Source of the DNA: Vulcanimicrobiia bacterium
Lineage (GTDB): Bacteria; Eremiobacterota; Eremiobacteria; Baltobacterales; Baltobacteraceae
NCBI GenBank assembly: GCA_024281135.1
Contig: JAMXLG010000317.1
Location: forward strand, 1-19,679
DNA: 19,679 bases
Reading direction: 5' to 3'
Part shown: positions 7,785 through 15,849 of the stretch, in pieces
How positions within the stretch are numbered: position 1 is the stretch's first letter
How the letters are laid out: the number at the start of each line of letters is the position of its first letter
The notes under the pieces: model-generated
Databases searched by the model: none
What the model saw: the letters and a program-made list of their open reading frames with translations, nothing else
What the model was told of the DNA's origin: nothing
Translations under genes and position numbers: made by a program

Positions 7785-9196
7785 TAAAGGGGCGTTGCGG
7801 ACGGGACGGTCCGCTTCGCAACGACGGCGTTCGCTAAATCGCGACCGACGAACACCGTTACGTCGCTCGGCGCGGCGGTTGCGGTGGCTGGCGGACTACT
7901 GGTGAGGACGCGGGAGCCGGTAATCGGCGTCGATTGCACGGATGACGGTAGCGCCGATCGTACTTTTGCGCCGGCAAACGTTACCGTCGAGTGTTCTTGG
8001 ATTTCCGTCTTCTCCTGATCGCTCACGTCGGCATTACCAATGTCACCTATCGTGAAGCCTGCCTTTTTCAGGCTATCCGCAACTGCACGTGCAGCGCCGG
8101 CCATACCACTCGCATTTTCGATATCAACACGAACTGTCGCCGGCGCAATGGCGGCAAGCGCCATCGCATCGGGCGAGACTTCCGGTGTCGGCGGTGCGAT
8201 CAAGTTGTCTTGTACGATGCTCGCAAGTTGCGTTTTATCGGGAACCAAATCGTCGCCATCCGGCATTTGCACGTCAGAGGTGTAGGGGATTTGCGAATAA
8301 TGCACGCCCTTCGGCGAGAAGCTCGAGAAGTATGAGGCAAGCGTGAACATTTCGTTTTGGGTGAAGTTCGTGTCAATATCGCGGCGGATCACGGCGAGAA
8401 TGTTGCCCGCGTGAATCAAGGTGTTCATTTTGTCGCCCTTGATCTTATCGAGCACGGCCGTGATGATTTGATTCTGACGCATGATACGGCACGGGTCGCT
8501 GCACCAGTCATGACGGAAGCGGCCGTATCCGACTGCTGCCGGACCATCGAGATGGTGCACGCCTTCCGTGAGATGTATGTGCAGATGGCCCCAAGTGTCG
8601 TCGTAATCGAGACGTCCACCCGTACATCCCGTGTGATTCATCAAACAGTCGGATGTTTTGACGTAGACATCAACACCGCCGATCGCATTGATCAGATCCT
8701 TCGTGGCATCGATTCGTAAAACGACGTACCGGTCGAAACCCGGAATGCCGAGAAACTGAGAAATGACCTGTTGCGCTTCTTTGACGCCGCCTTCAGACTG
8801 CGCTTGATTGATCTTGTATTGTTTGCCGTCCGGAAGCGTCGCCAACATATCGCGGGGAACCGAGACGACGTAGACGCCTTTGTTGATGAAGTCGAGGTTG
8901 ACCGCCTTGATCACGTCGCTGCGCGAGTTTTTCGAGAACTCGACGTCGTTGTCGGTATAGTCGTAATCGAGCCCTTCCATCAGCACAAGCAGGTTCGGTC
9001 TGCCGAAAACTTGCTGCGGCGACGGTACGAATGCTTGAGCGATGAACTGCACCGGGTTCTCGTGCTTGAACATCGAGAATCCCGCGAGAGCGGAACCGAC
9101 GCCGACGAGAACGAGGCCGGCAATAAGTGCCGCGCGCCGGACCCACAGCGGCGTGCGACGTTCCGGTTTTTCTGTGAGAACCGGCGGCTGCTCCAT
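7784..9196 (-). CDS. LytR-CpsA-Psr (LCP) family protein with LytR_C domain
   Basis: LCP proteins transfer lipid-linked glycopolymers onto peptidoglycan or a related acceptor outside the cytoplasmic membrane. The 470-aa protein has a short basic N-terminus, one membrane helix (about 22-40), an LCP catalytic domain (about 65-255) and a LytR_C domain (about 354-450). Conserved LCP features include RSD (92-94), VPRD (113-116), the GGV strand (173-175) and the arginine set R226, R228, R237 and R240-Q241 that binds the lipid phosphate. Four cysteines (184, 191, 232, 236) lie in the catalytic domain and may form disulfides. I chose ATG at 9196, 4 nt after the rimO stop; TTG at 9208, overlapping rimO, is possible. 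It is coupled to the deacetylase downstream. Confidence 0.94.
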   Translation of the reverse strand: MEQPPVLTEKPERRTPLWVRRAALIAGLVLVGVGSALAGFSMFKHENPVQFIAQAFVPSPQQVFGRPNLLVLMEGLDYDYTDNDVEFSKNSRSDVIKAVNLDFINKGVYVVSVPRDMLATLPDGKQYKINQAQSEGGVKEAQQVISQFLGIPGFDRYVVLRIDATKDLINAIGGVDVYVKTSDCLMNHTGCTGGRLDYDDTWGHLHIHLTEGVHHLDGPAAVGYGRFRHDWCSDPCRIMRQNQIITAVLDKIKGDKMNTLIHAGNILAVIRRDIDTNFTQNEMFTLASYFSSFSPKGVHYSQIPYTSDVQMPDGDDLVPDKTQLASIVQDNLIAPPTPEVSPDAMALAAIAPATVRVDIENASGMAGAARAVADSLKKAGFTIGDIGNADVSDQEKTEIQEHSTVTFAGAKVRSALPSSVQSTPITGSRVLTSSPPATATAAPSDVTVFVGRDLANAVVAKRTVPSATPL

Positions 9197-9200
9197 ATGC

Positions 9201-10583
9201 TTACCCAACCGAAACAGGCTCCTTTATATCGGCTGCGACGCGCCCGTAGAAGTCGAACGGTCCGTGACCATCCAACGTGATCTCGAGGAAGTCGCCGATC
9301 TGCGCATCGCCGGTGAAATAGATTCCGCCGTCGACGCCGGGTGCTTCGCCTTCCGAACGTCCGAACCACGCCTCGGGTTCACCGAGCGCGGCGCGGAACG
9401 GATCGGTCTTGCGCAATCTCCGCCGTTCTTCGACGAGCACGCGCACCGTCGAGCCGACTCGCTTACTGCGCGCGCGTTCCGATGCGAGACGCTGCGCTTC
9501 GCGCAGCCGCACGAGCCGCTTGCGCCGTTCGCGCGCCGGAACTTTCCCGGCGAGTTCTGCCCCAGGCGTCCCTTCCTCGGCGCTGTACTCGAAGAACCCG
9601 ACGCGGTCGAGCTCCGCTCGCCCGATCCACTCCTCGAGGTATCGCACGTGTTCCTCGGTCTCGCCTGGGAAACCGACGATGAACGTCGAGCGCATGGTAA
9701 TACCGCCGACGCGTTCGCGGAAGTCGTTGATGATTTCGAGGTACCGCTCGCCGTTGCTCGGGCGAAGCATTGCGCGCAGCACTTCGGGGTGGGCGTGCTG
9801 CAGCGGCATGTCCATGTACTTGCAGACCTTCGGCAGACGCGCCATCGTATCGATCAATTCGCGATCGACGGTCGCCGGGTAGAGATAGAGCAACCGAATC
9901 CACTCGATCCCGTCGATCTCGTGCAGCTCCTCGAGAAGCGCTGCGAGACCGCCGCGGCGCGTGCCCCGATCGCGTCCGTACATCGACGTGTCTTGCGCGA
10001 TCAGAATCAGTTCTCTTGTGCCTCCGGCCGCGAGGGCGCGCGCTTCTTTGACGATGGACTCGATGCTGCGGCTGCGAAAGCCACCGCGCAGCTTCGGGAT
10101 GATGCAGAAGGTGCACGGATGATCGCACCCTTCAGCCACCTTCAGGTAGGCCGTCGCTTGAGGCGTCGTGATCAAACGCGGAAGAAAATCGTGCTCGGGC
10201 TCCGCTTCAAAATCCAAACGAACCGGCTTTCGACCTGCGTGCACGTCGTCGAGCAACTCGACGATGCTTCCGTACGCACCGGTTCCGACAACGCCGTCGA
10301 CCTCGGGAATAAGCGCTTGCAGCTGCTCGCCGTAGCGCTGCGCCAGACATCCCGCGACGACGAGCTGTTGACCCGGCACTTTACGTTGCGCGTGTTCGAG
10401 AATGACTTCCGTCGACTCCGCCTTCGCGGGGTCGATGAACGCGCACGTATTGATGACGACCGTGTCGGCATCATCCGCGTCGGGAGCGAGTTCGTACCCC
10501 GCCGCACCAAGCTTCGCGATCATGACTTCGGTGTCAACGAGATTTTTGGCGCAGCCTAAACTAACGAACGAAACTGACGGCAC
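9201..10583 (-). CDS. rimO: Ribosomal protein uS12 methylthiotransferase RimO
   Basis: RimO uses radical SAM chemistry and two iron-sulfur clusters to add a methylthio group to an aspartate of ribosomal protein S12. The 460-aa protein has the full layout: an N-terminal UPF0004 domain with Cys11 (SLGCAKN), Cys47 (NTCAF) and Cys79 (AGCLAQ); a radical SAM domain with CDHPCTFC (Cys153, 157, 160); and a C-terminal TRAM domain. The S12-type signature SLGCAKNLVDTE separates it from MiaB. The GTG start at 10583 has AGGT about 6 nt upstream and follows the yajQ stop by 4 nt. Confidence 0.96.
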   Translation of the reverse strand: MPSVSFVSLGCAKNLVDTEVMIAKLGAAGYELAPDADDADTVVINTCAFIDPAKAESTEVILEHAQRKVPGQQLVVAGCLAQRYGEQLQALIPEVDGVVGTGAYGSIVELLDDVHAGRKPVRLDFEAEPEHDFLPRLITTPQATAYLKVAEGCDHPCTFCIIPKLRGGFRSRSIESIVKEARALAAGGTRELILIAQDTSMYGRDRGTRRGGLAALLEELHEIDGIEWIRLLYLYPATVDRELIDTMARLPKVCKYMDMPLQHAHPEVLRAMLRPSNGERYLEIINDFRERVGGITMRSTFIVGFPGETEEHVRYLEEWIGRAELDRVGFFEYSAEEGTPGAELAGKVPARERRKRLVRLREAQRLASERARSKRVGSTVRVLVEERRRLRKTDPFRAALGEPEAWFGRSEGEAPGVDGGIYFTGDAQIGDFLEITLDGHGPFDFYGRVAADIKEPVSVG

Positions 10584-10587
10584 GCGT

Positions 10588-11079
10588 CTACCTGTAATTC
10601 GTGAACTGAAGAGGGAGCTCGAAGTTCATCGCTTTGAGTTCGGCGATGACTTTCTGGAGTTCGTCACGGCTCTTGCCTGTGACGCGAATCTGCTCGTCCT
10701 GATACTGCGCGTTGACTTTGAGCTTGAGCGCCTTGATCTTCTCCATCAAGGGCTTGCTCTTGTCTTTCGGAATGCCGTTGCGAAGGGTGATTACGCGACG
10801 GACCGTTCCGCCCGCCGCCGGCTCGATCTCGCCGATATCGAACGCTTTAATGTCGATGCCACGCTTGACCGCCTTGCCTTCGATGACGTCGATGACGTTC
10901 TTCATCTTCAGCTCGTCGTCGGAAACGACGGTGATCTTTTTGGAGTCACTCTCAATCGAAGTCTTCGAGTTCTTGAAATCGAATCGGTTCTCGATTTCCT
11001 TACGCGCCTGGTTGAGCGCATTATCCAACTCTTGCTGATCGATGCGCGACACGATATCGAACGACGCTTCGCTCGCCAT
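10588..11079 (-). CDS. yajQ: YajQ family nucleotide-binding protein
   Basis: The 163-aa length matches the family. The N-terminus SFDIVSRIDQQELDNALNQ and the stretches NRFDFKNSKTSIE and AQYQDEQIRVTGKSRDELQ are hallmark YajQ sequence. YajQ proteins have two ferredoxin-like folds and bind nucleic acid or nucleotides; one Xanthomonas member is reported as a cyclic-di-GMP effector, but whether that holds here is unknown. ATG at 11079 has GAGG 8 nt upstream. The gene is cytoplasmic, has no signal, and is followed at 4 nt by rimO. Confidence 0.96.
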   Translation of the reverse strand: MASEASFDIVSRIDQQELDNALNQARKEIENRFDFKNSKTSIESDSKKITVVSDDELKMKNVIDVIEGKAVKRGIDIKAFDIGEIEPAAGGTVRRVITLRNGIPKDKSKPLMEKIKALKLKVNAQYQDEQIRVTGKSRDELQKVIAELKAMNFELPLQFTNYR

Positions 11080-11121
11080 GAATTCGTCCTCTACCCTAAA
11101 TTGCTCGTCCGGCTGCGGCCG

Positions 11122-11880
11122 CTACAGAGTGAAGCTGCGCTCCACTACGTCGCCTTCCGCCCCCAGCTTGCCGACATGCTTTCCGTCGACGAACACGTCG
11201 ACGCCACCGGCATTCCCAAGGCGAACGACGGCATTTTTTCCGTGGAACCTGCGGGCTGTCCCGGCCGGAAACGTACCCTCCATGCTAACACTGCCGTCAA
11301 CCGCCACCCTAATCCAAGAGGCTTGTGAGAGGCGTAGCTCGAGCGTCTTGGTTTGAGGGATGGGGGAAGCGGTCGGTGCGGTAAGCACGTTCGCTGAAGC
11401 CCCGGGTACCGGGGAACCGTCCGCGGCGGCTGCCGCCGGGCTTGCTTTGGTATTAGAAGGAAGGGCCGCGGTCCGCGTCTGCCGCGCGTGCAACGTGAAC
11501 TCGTTGTAGAAGACAAATGCCACGAGCGCAACCGCGACGAGGGTCGCGATCCAAATGAGCGGCGACAAATTCCGCGGCCGGGCCTCATGGAGGCGAGAAA
11601 CCGAAACCGACGGTGTCGATGCGGGCGCGTGGGGGGCGGCGGGTGCCGAGGCGGTTATCTGGTTGAACTCGCTGACGACCTCTTCGGGGTCCAATCCAAG
11701 AAAGCGGGCATACGTGCGAAGGAAGCCCCGCGTATAAACCGGAGCGCCAATTGCAGACCAGTTCTCATCTTCGATGGCGCCGAGGTAGACCGAACGAATG
11801 CGGATCTGCTCGGCAACATCGGATAGGGAGAGGCCGCGTGCCTCGCGTGCGGCGCGAAACCGTTCGCCCAATGCTGCCAT
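11122..11880 (-). CDS. RodZ-like protein: HTH, membrane helix, DUF4115
   Basis: Bitopic membrane protein of 252 aa. Residues 1-70 form an Xre/HTH_25-type helix-turn-helix ([20 protein letters not shown], then a [15 protein letters not shown] helix). A Pro/Ala-rich linker follows, then one membrane helix (about 106-126), a Thr/Ala/Pro-rich periplasmic linker, and a C-terminal DUF4115 beta domain (about 175-250). This is the RodZ architecture; RodZ ties MreB to the membrane and helps set cell shape. No mreB is in the window, so I leave the symbol blank. ATG at 11880 has no Shine-Dalgarno sequence. It is the first gene of the minus-strand block and is divergent from mnmA. Confidence 0.85.
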   Translation of the reverse strand: MAALGERFRAAREARGLSLSDVAEQIRIRSVYLGAIEDENWSAIGAPVYTRGFLRTYARFLGLDPEEVVSEFNQITASAPAAPHAPASTPSVSVSRLHEARPRNLSPLIWIATLVAVALVAFVFYNEFTLHARQTRTAALPSNTKASPAAAAADGSPVPGASANVLTAPTASPIPQTKTLELRLSQASWIRVAVDGSVSMEGTFPAGTARRFHGKNAVVRLGNAGGVDVFVDGKHVGKLGAEGDVVERSFTL

Positions 11881-11926
11881 TGAGGGGTGGAGTTATGCCC
11901 TCAACCCTGTTATCCTGTGCAACGGT
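11881..11926. promoter_or_regulatory. Divergent promoter spacer between rodZ-like gene and mnmA
   Basis: This 46-bp spacer must hold promoters for both directions, unless they lie inside the genes. Neither start codon has a Shine-Dalgarno sequence. On the plus strand a weak -10-like TATCCT (11911-11916) is 10 nt before the mnmA ATG. On the minus strand a CATAAC element lies 11 nt before the rodZ-like ATG, with TTGCAC further up. Such short distances would give leaderless or nearly leaderless mRNAs. The matches are poor, so this rests mainly on position. Confidence 0.35.
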
Positions 11927-13006
11927 ATGAGCCCCAAACCCCGAGTGATCGCTGCAATGAGCGGCGGCGTCGACTCTGCGGTCGCAGCCGGACTTCTCGT
12001 AGAAGCCGGATACGACGTTGTCGGCGTGACGATGAAGATGTATTCGCCGACGAAAGCGCCGCACGCGAAGAGCTGCTGCGGCATTGACGATTTTGACGAC
12101 GCGCGACGCAGCGCGGCGGCGCTCGGCATTCCGCATTACGTACTCAATTTCGAAGAAACGTTCCGCAAAAACGTCATGGAGCGCTTCGCGGACGACTACG
12201 CCGGCGGACGCACCCCGAATCCGTGCGTTTCCTGCAACAACTTCGTCAAGCTCGGAACACTGTCTCAATACGCGAATCGACTCGGCGCGCAGTACGTCGC
12301 GACAGGCCATTACGCTCGGCTCGAACACCGTGAAGACGGTCCTCATCTCTACCGCACGGCCAATGCGAAAGATCAATCGTACGCGCTCGCGCAATTAACG
12401 CCGCGCCAACTCTCGACGCTCTTGCTTCCACTCGGTGAATTCGACAAGCCGACGACCCGCGCACATGCAAAGCGGATGGGACTGCCTGTCCACGAGAAGA
12501 CGGAGTCTCAAGATATCTGCTTCGTCGAAGGCGGCGACTATCGCGACGTGCTCAATCGTTTGCGTCCGGAAATCAATCGCGAAGGCGAAATCCGGACGGA
12601 GGCGGGCGAACTCGTCGGCGCGCACGCCGGTATCGCGAACTATACCGTCGGACAGCGTGCGAAGCTTCCGGCGCACAACGACGGCGCCCGGTACGTGACA
12701 CGCATCGACGCATTGACGAATACGATCGTGATCGGGCGCGAGGACGAATTGCTCGCAACATCGCTCGTCGCCGACGAAGTGAACGTCATCCGTCCGGAAT
12801 ACTTCGCAGACGCGGATGCACCGGTCCGCGCGATGGTTCGTTATCGTGCGACGCCGGCGCTTGCTCGCGCGACGCTCGACGGCGACACGGTGGCGCTGCA
12901 GTTCAATGAACCGTTGCGCGCGGTTACACCGGGACAGCTCGTCGCGCTCTTCGATCTCCACGGCAACGAGGTCTTAGGCGCGGCAACGATACGGTCGGCC
13001 GCGTAG
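11927..13006 (+). CDS. mnmA: tRNA-specific 2-thiouridylase MnmA
   Basis: MnmA activates U34 of Lys, Glu and Gln tRNAs with ATP and inserts sulfur to give 2-thiouridine. The 359-aa protein has the PP-loop SGGVDS (12-17), the tRNA-binding and catalytic segment [11 protein letters not shown] (94-104), [10 protein letters not shown] (125-134) and TESQDICFV (192-200), and the C-terminal barrel beginning NYTVGQR (238-244). The catalytic cysteines are Cys103 and Cys198. Where E. coli MnmA has NPDxxC, this protein has NPCxxC, giving a third cysteine, Cys100. ATG at 11927 was chosen because the family starts just before the PP-loop; the longer frame to 11798 runs into the divergent gene. It heads a three-gene plus-strand unit. 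Confidence 0.96.
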   Translation: MSPKPRVIAAMSGGVDSAVAAGLLVEAGYDVVGVTMKMYSPTKAPHAKSCCGIDDFDDARRSAAALGIPHYVLNFEETFRKNVMERFADDYAGGRTPNPCVSCNNFVKLGTLSQYANRLGAQYVATGHYARLEHREDGPHLYRTANAKDQSYALAQLTPRQLSTLLLPLGEFDKPTTRAHAKRMGLPVHEKTESQDICFVEGGDYRDVLNRLRPEINREGEIRTEAGELVGAHAGIANYTVGQRAKLPAHNDGARYVTRIDALTNTIVIGREDELLATSLVADEVNVIRPEYFADADAPVRAMVRYRATPALARATLDGDTVALQFNEPLRAVTPGQLVALFDLHGNEVLGAATIRSAA

Positions 13007-13011
13007 ATTTC

Positions 13012-13734
13012 GTGAAAACGCGCGCGCTCGTGATGGCAGGAGGAAAATCAGAGCGCATGCGTGCCAGCGGCTGTGGTACGCACAAAGCGCTCGTCCGAGT
13101 CGACGGTTTGACGCTTCTCGAGTGGAATCTGCGCCAATTGCTCGAGTTCGGATTCAACGACATTGCCGTGGCGGTAAGCGCGGGCCGTCCGGAACTTCAC
13201 GACGCAGTGCTCGAAACGGCCCAGCGGCTTCGAAGCAGCGTTACCCTGTATGAAGAACCGGTTGCACTCGGCAATATTGGAGCCGCGCGTGAAACCGTCG
13301 GGAACGCCGATGCACTGCTCGTGATGTATGTCGACAATCTCGCGGCGATCGATCTTCGCGAACTCGTCAATACGCACGTTCGGAGCGGACGAGCAATGAC
13401 AATTGCAACGCACCGGGAGCCATGGGCGATTCCGTTTGGCGAATTGATCGTCGACGGCGATGAAGTCACTGATTACGTCGAAAAGCCGACGCTTCGCGTT
13501 CAGGTCTCGAGCGGAACGTGCGTGCTCTCAAGGCACGCGTGCGAGACGATACCTCCGAATGTTCCAACGGCTGCAAACCAGCTCTTCTCTCTGCTCCGAG
13601 CGAAGGGCGAAAGAGTCGGCGCGTATCATCATGATGCGCCTTGGATCGACGTCAATGACCTCGCGACGATTGCGCGGGCAGAATCACTGGTGCGGGCGCA
13701 CGCTGCTGCTTTCGCGGGACTTCGCGGCGCGTGA
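13012..13734 (+). CDS. Sugar-phosphate nucleotidyltransferase
   Basis: Cytoplasmic enzyme of 240 aa that joins a sugar 1-phosphate to an NTP. The N-terminal signature VMAGGKSERM (7-16) is the nucleotide-binding loop, followed by HKALVRVDGLTLLEW where the usual Pro-Lys is His-Lys. A metal-binding aspartate is likely in MYVDN, and VEKP marks the sugar-binding part. The length and lack of a C-terminal hexapeptide domain fit mannose-1-phosphate or heptose-1-phosphate guanylyltransferases rather than GlmU. The GTG start at 13012 is 5 nt after the mnmA stop, with no clear ribosome site. Its overlap with a GDP-sugar-reductase-like gene suggests that GDP is the nucleotide, but the substrate is not proven. 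Confidence 0.82.
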   Translation: MKTRALVMAGGKSERMRASGCGTHKALVRVDGLTLLEWNLRQLLEFGFNDIAVAVSAGRPELHDAVLETAQRLRSSVTLYEEPVALGNIGAARETVGNADALLVMYVDNLAAIDLRELVNTHVRSGRAMTIATHREPWAIPFGELIVDGDEVTDYVEKPTLRVQVSSGTCVLSRHACETIPPNVPTAANQLFSLLRAKGERVGAYHHDAPWIDVNDLATIARAESLVRAHAAAFAGLRGA

Positions 13735-14774
13735 AGGTGGCGCGCCATCGCGTCGCGCTCGTTACGGGCGCACAAGGCTTCGTCGGCCGTTACCTCATTG
13801 CCGAACTGCTGGCGAGCGATCCAGCTTTAGAAGTCATCGGAATAGGCCGCTCGGAAGCAACGACGACCTTTACGCACGACATCACGATCGGTGACATTCG
13901 CATTCGGGCGCCATTGCCGGCCGAATTGCAACGATCGATCGATTCTGGCCGCTATCACTACCGGCAAGCCGATCTGCGCGACGCGACGCAAGTCTATCGA
14001 ATCTTCGAGCAGTACGCACCGCAGTACGTTTATCACCTCGCTTCGGGGCTGCGTGACGATTCACCCGAACACCTATTCTCAACCGGCGTTGAAGGCACGA
14101 TTGCGCTACTTAACGCCGCAGCCGACGCGCCTGCGGTGCCGCAAGCGGTCGTCATTGCCTCGAGCGGATCCGTCTATGGACTGCCCGAGCATCTTCCCAT
14201 CAGCGAAACGCAAGCGTGCGAACCACGCGATTTTTACGCGGTTTGCAAGTTAGCGCAAGAGCACGTGTCGCGCATTGTTGCTCGCGAACGATCTTTACCG
14301 TTACGTATCGGACGAATCTTTAACGTGGTCGGTCCCGGGCAAGACGAGCGCCATGCGGCGGGACGGTTCTGCGCGCAAATTTCAGCCGTGAGTTCCGGAA
14401 CGTCCGAACCGAAGATTGTCGTCGGAGATTTGACCCCGACGAGAGACTTTATCGACGTACGAGATACCGCGGGCGGACTGATCGCAATCGCACATCCCGA
14501 CGCGCCGAATGAGACGTACAACATCGCCAGCGGCATCGAGCACTCTATTCAGGAAGTGCTCGACTCGTTGCTCCACACGGCAAATCTGGACGGTGCAATT
14601 ACGATCGATAACACCTACCAACGCCCGTCGGACACACCGCGAACCTACGCGGATATTACAAGACTTCGCTTGCTCGGTTTTGCGGCGCGCTTTCCGATCG
14701 AACAGAGTTTGCGCGATCTTTTCATGTACTACCGCGCGGCAATCGAAGAAGAGCGAAAAGCGTCTACGCCGTAG
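13731..14774 (+). CDS. NAD-dependent epimerase/dehydratase, GDP-6-deoxy-D-mannose reductase-like
   Basis: Extended short-chain dehydrogenase of 347 aa acting on a nucleotide sugar. It shows the NAD(P) loop TGAQGFVG (12-19), the ASSGSVYG strand (143-150) with the catalytic Ser, and the YxxxK pair Tyr169/Lys173 in FYAVCK. Further on, VVGPGQDERHAAGRF, GDLTPTRDFIDVRD and YQRPSDTPRTYAD match the pattern that I know from RMD enzymes (GDP-4-keto-6-deoxymannose to GDP-rhamnose). A UDP-sugar epimerase or a GDP-heptose reductase remains possible. GTG at 13731 overlaps the previous stop by 4 nt (GTGA). Its 3' end overlaps the convergent mqnC gene by 11 nt. Confidence 0.85.
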   Translation: MKVARHRVALVTGAQGFVGRYLIAELLASDPALEVIGIGRSEATTTFTHDITIGDIRIRAPLPAELQRSIDSGRYHYRQADLRDATQVYRIFEQYAPQYVYHLASGLRDDSPEHLFSTGVEGTIALLNAAADAPAVPQAVVIASSGSVYGLPEHLPISETQACEPRDFYAVCKLAQEHVSRIVARERSLPLRIGRIFNVVGPGQDERHAAGRFCAQISAVSSGTSEPKIVVGDLTPTRDFIDVRDTAGGLIAIAHPDAPNETYNIASGIEHSIQEVLDSLLHTANLDGAITIDNTYQRPSDTPRTYADITRLRLLGFAARFPIEQSLRDLFMYYRAAIEEERKASTP

Positions 14775-15849
14775 CGAGCGCCATATCGTTGCGCACGTTC
14801 CAGTACGTGTCGCGGATAACCGGTTTAAAACCGGCGCCGACGATCACGTTCTCGAGATCGCGTCGCGTTGCGTCGTTGTTCGCGCCGGCGTCGCGGACGA
14901 CTCGATCTTCAATGATGACACCGCCCATGTCGTCGCAGCCATAGAACAACGCGAGCTGGCCGAGCTTCAATCCCGGGGTCAACCACGAAGCCTGCAGGTG
15001 GGCGAAATTATCTAAATACAACCGTGAGACGGCAAGCACGCGCAGGTACTCGAGTGCCGTTGCTTCTTTACCTCGCAGCGGCGTTTTGAATGGCACATAG
15101 AACCACGGAATGAACGCGGTGAACCCACCCGTTTCATCCTGAAGTTCGCGCAGCACGTGCATGTGTTCGATGCGCTCCTCGACCGTTTCGATAGAACCGT
15201 ACATCATCGTCGCCGTCGCCGGCATGCCGAGGTGGTGCGCCTGGCGCATAACGTCGAGCCACTCGACCGGAGTGACCTTACGCGCAGAAATGCGTTTACG
15301 CACGCGTTCGACGAGAATTTCAGCACCGGCGCCCGGCAGCGATTTTAGTCCCGCCGCCTTCAGACGGACGAGTACTTCGCGCGGGGTCAGGTTCTCGATC
15401 TTCGCAAGCCCGGTCACTTCCGACACCGAAAGCGAATGGATATCGACGTTCGGAAACTCGTGACGCACGCGGTCGAAAAGTTCCTCGAACCATGTCAAAC
15501 CAAGATCCGGATTCACGCCGCCCTGAATCATGATCTGCGTCGCACCGAGATCCGCGGCCTTTTTTACGCGCGCGATCACCTGATCGTGCGAGAGCGTGCG
15601 CCCCTCCTTATGATGTTCGGGACGGAAGAACGCGCAGAACGTGCAGTGCACGTTGCAAACGTTGGTGTAATCGATCGTGGTGTCGATGACGTACGTGACG
15701 GTGTCGGGCGCATGCAACGCCATGCGTCGCGCGTGCGCGGCCATCCCGAGTTGATGGAGATCAGCCTCGCGATAGAGCCGCACGCCTTCATCAAACGAGA
15801 GGCGTCCTCCCGCGGCAGCGCGGTCGAGCAGACTAGCGAGAGACGACAC
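14764..15849 (-). CDS. mqnC: Cyclic dehypoxanthinyl futalosine synthase MqnC
   Basis: Radical SAM enzyme that cyclises dehypoxanthine futalosine, a middle step of the futalosine route to menaquinone. In the 361-aa form the iron-sulfur motif CNVHCTFC gives Cys65, Cys69 and Cys72 (CX3CX2C). Other family stretches are QIMIQGGVNPDLG, LPGAGAEIL, TATMMYGSIET and FIPWFY. The open frame extends to 15924, but I chose GTG at 15849 because GGAGG lies 6 nt upstream and the extra 25 residues look unrelated. The start overlaps the mqnA end by 17 nt, so translation is probably coupled. TTG at 15852 is an alternative. Confidence 0.94.
   Translation of the reverse strand: MSSLASLLDRAAAGGRLSFDEGVRLYREADLHQLGMAAHARRMALHAPDTVTYVIDTTIDYTNVCNVHCTFCAFFRPEHHKEGRTLSHDQVIARVKKAADLGATQIMIQGGVNPDLGLTWFEELFDRVRHEFPNVDIHSLSVSEVTGLAKIENLTPREVLVRLKAAGLKSLPGAGAEILVERVRKRISARKVTPVEWLDVMRQAHHLGMPATATMMYGSIETVEERIEHMHVLRELQDETGGFTAFIPWFYVPFKTPLRGKEATALEYLRVLAVSRLYLDNFAHLQASWLTPGLKLGQLALFYGCDDMGGVIIEDRVVRDAGANNDATRRDLENVIVGAGFKPVIRDTYWNVRNDMALATA

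Noticed and set aside
9042..10559. A 505-codon open frame on the plus strand opposite rimO and the LCP gene
   Set aside because: It is antisense to two clear genes with intact motifs. Its Arg/Asp/Val-rich product has no recognisable domain, and such long mirror frames arise from the GC-rich codon pattern.
14818..14836. Near-perfect palindrome CCGGTTTAAAACCGG, considered as a terminator for the plus-strand operon
   Set aside because: The loop would be a single base, which cannot form a hairpin properly. It lies within mqnC codons for a normal GFKPVIR stretch, so chance is the simplest explanation.
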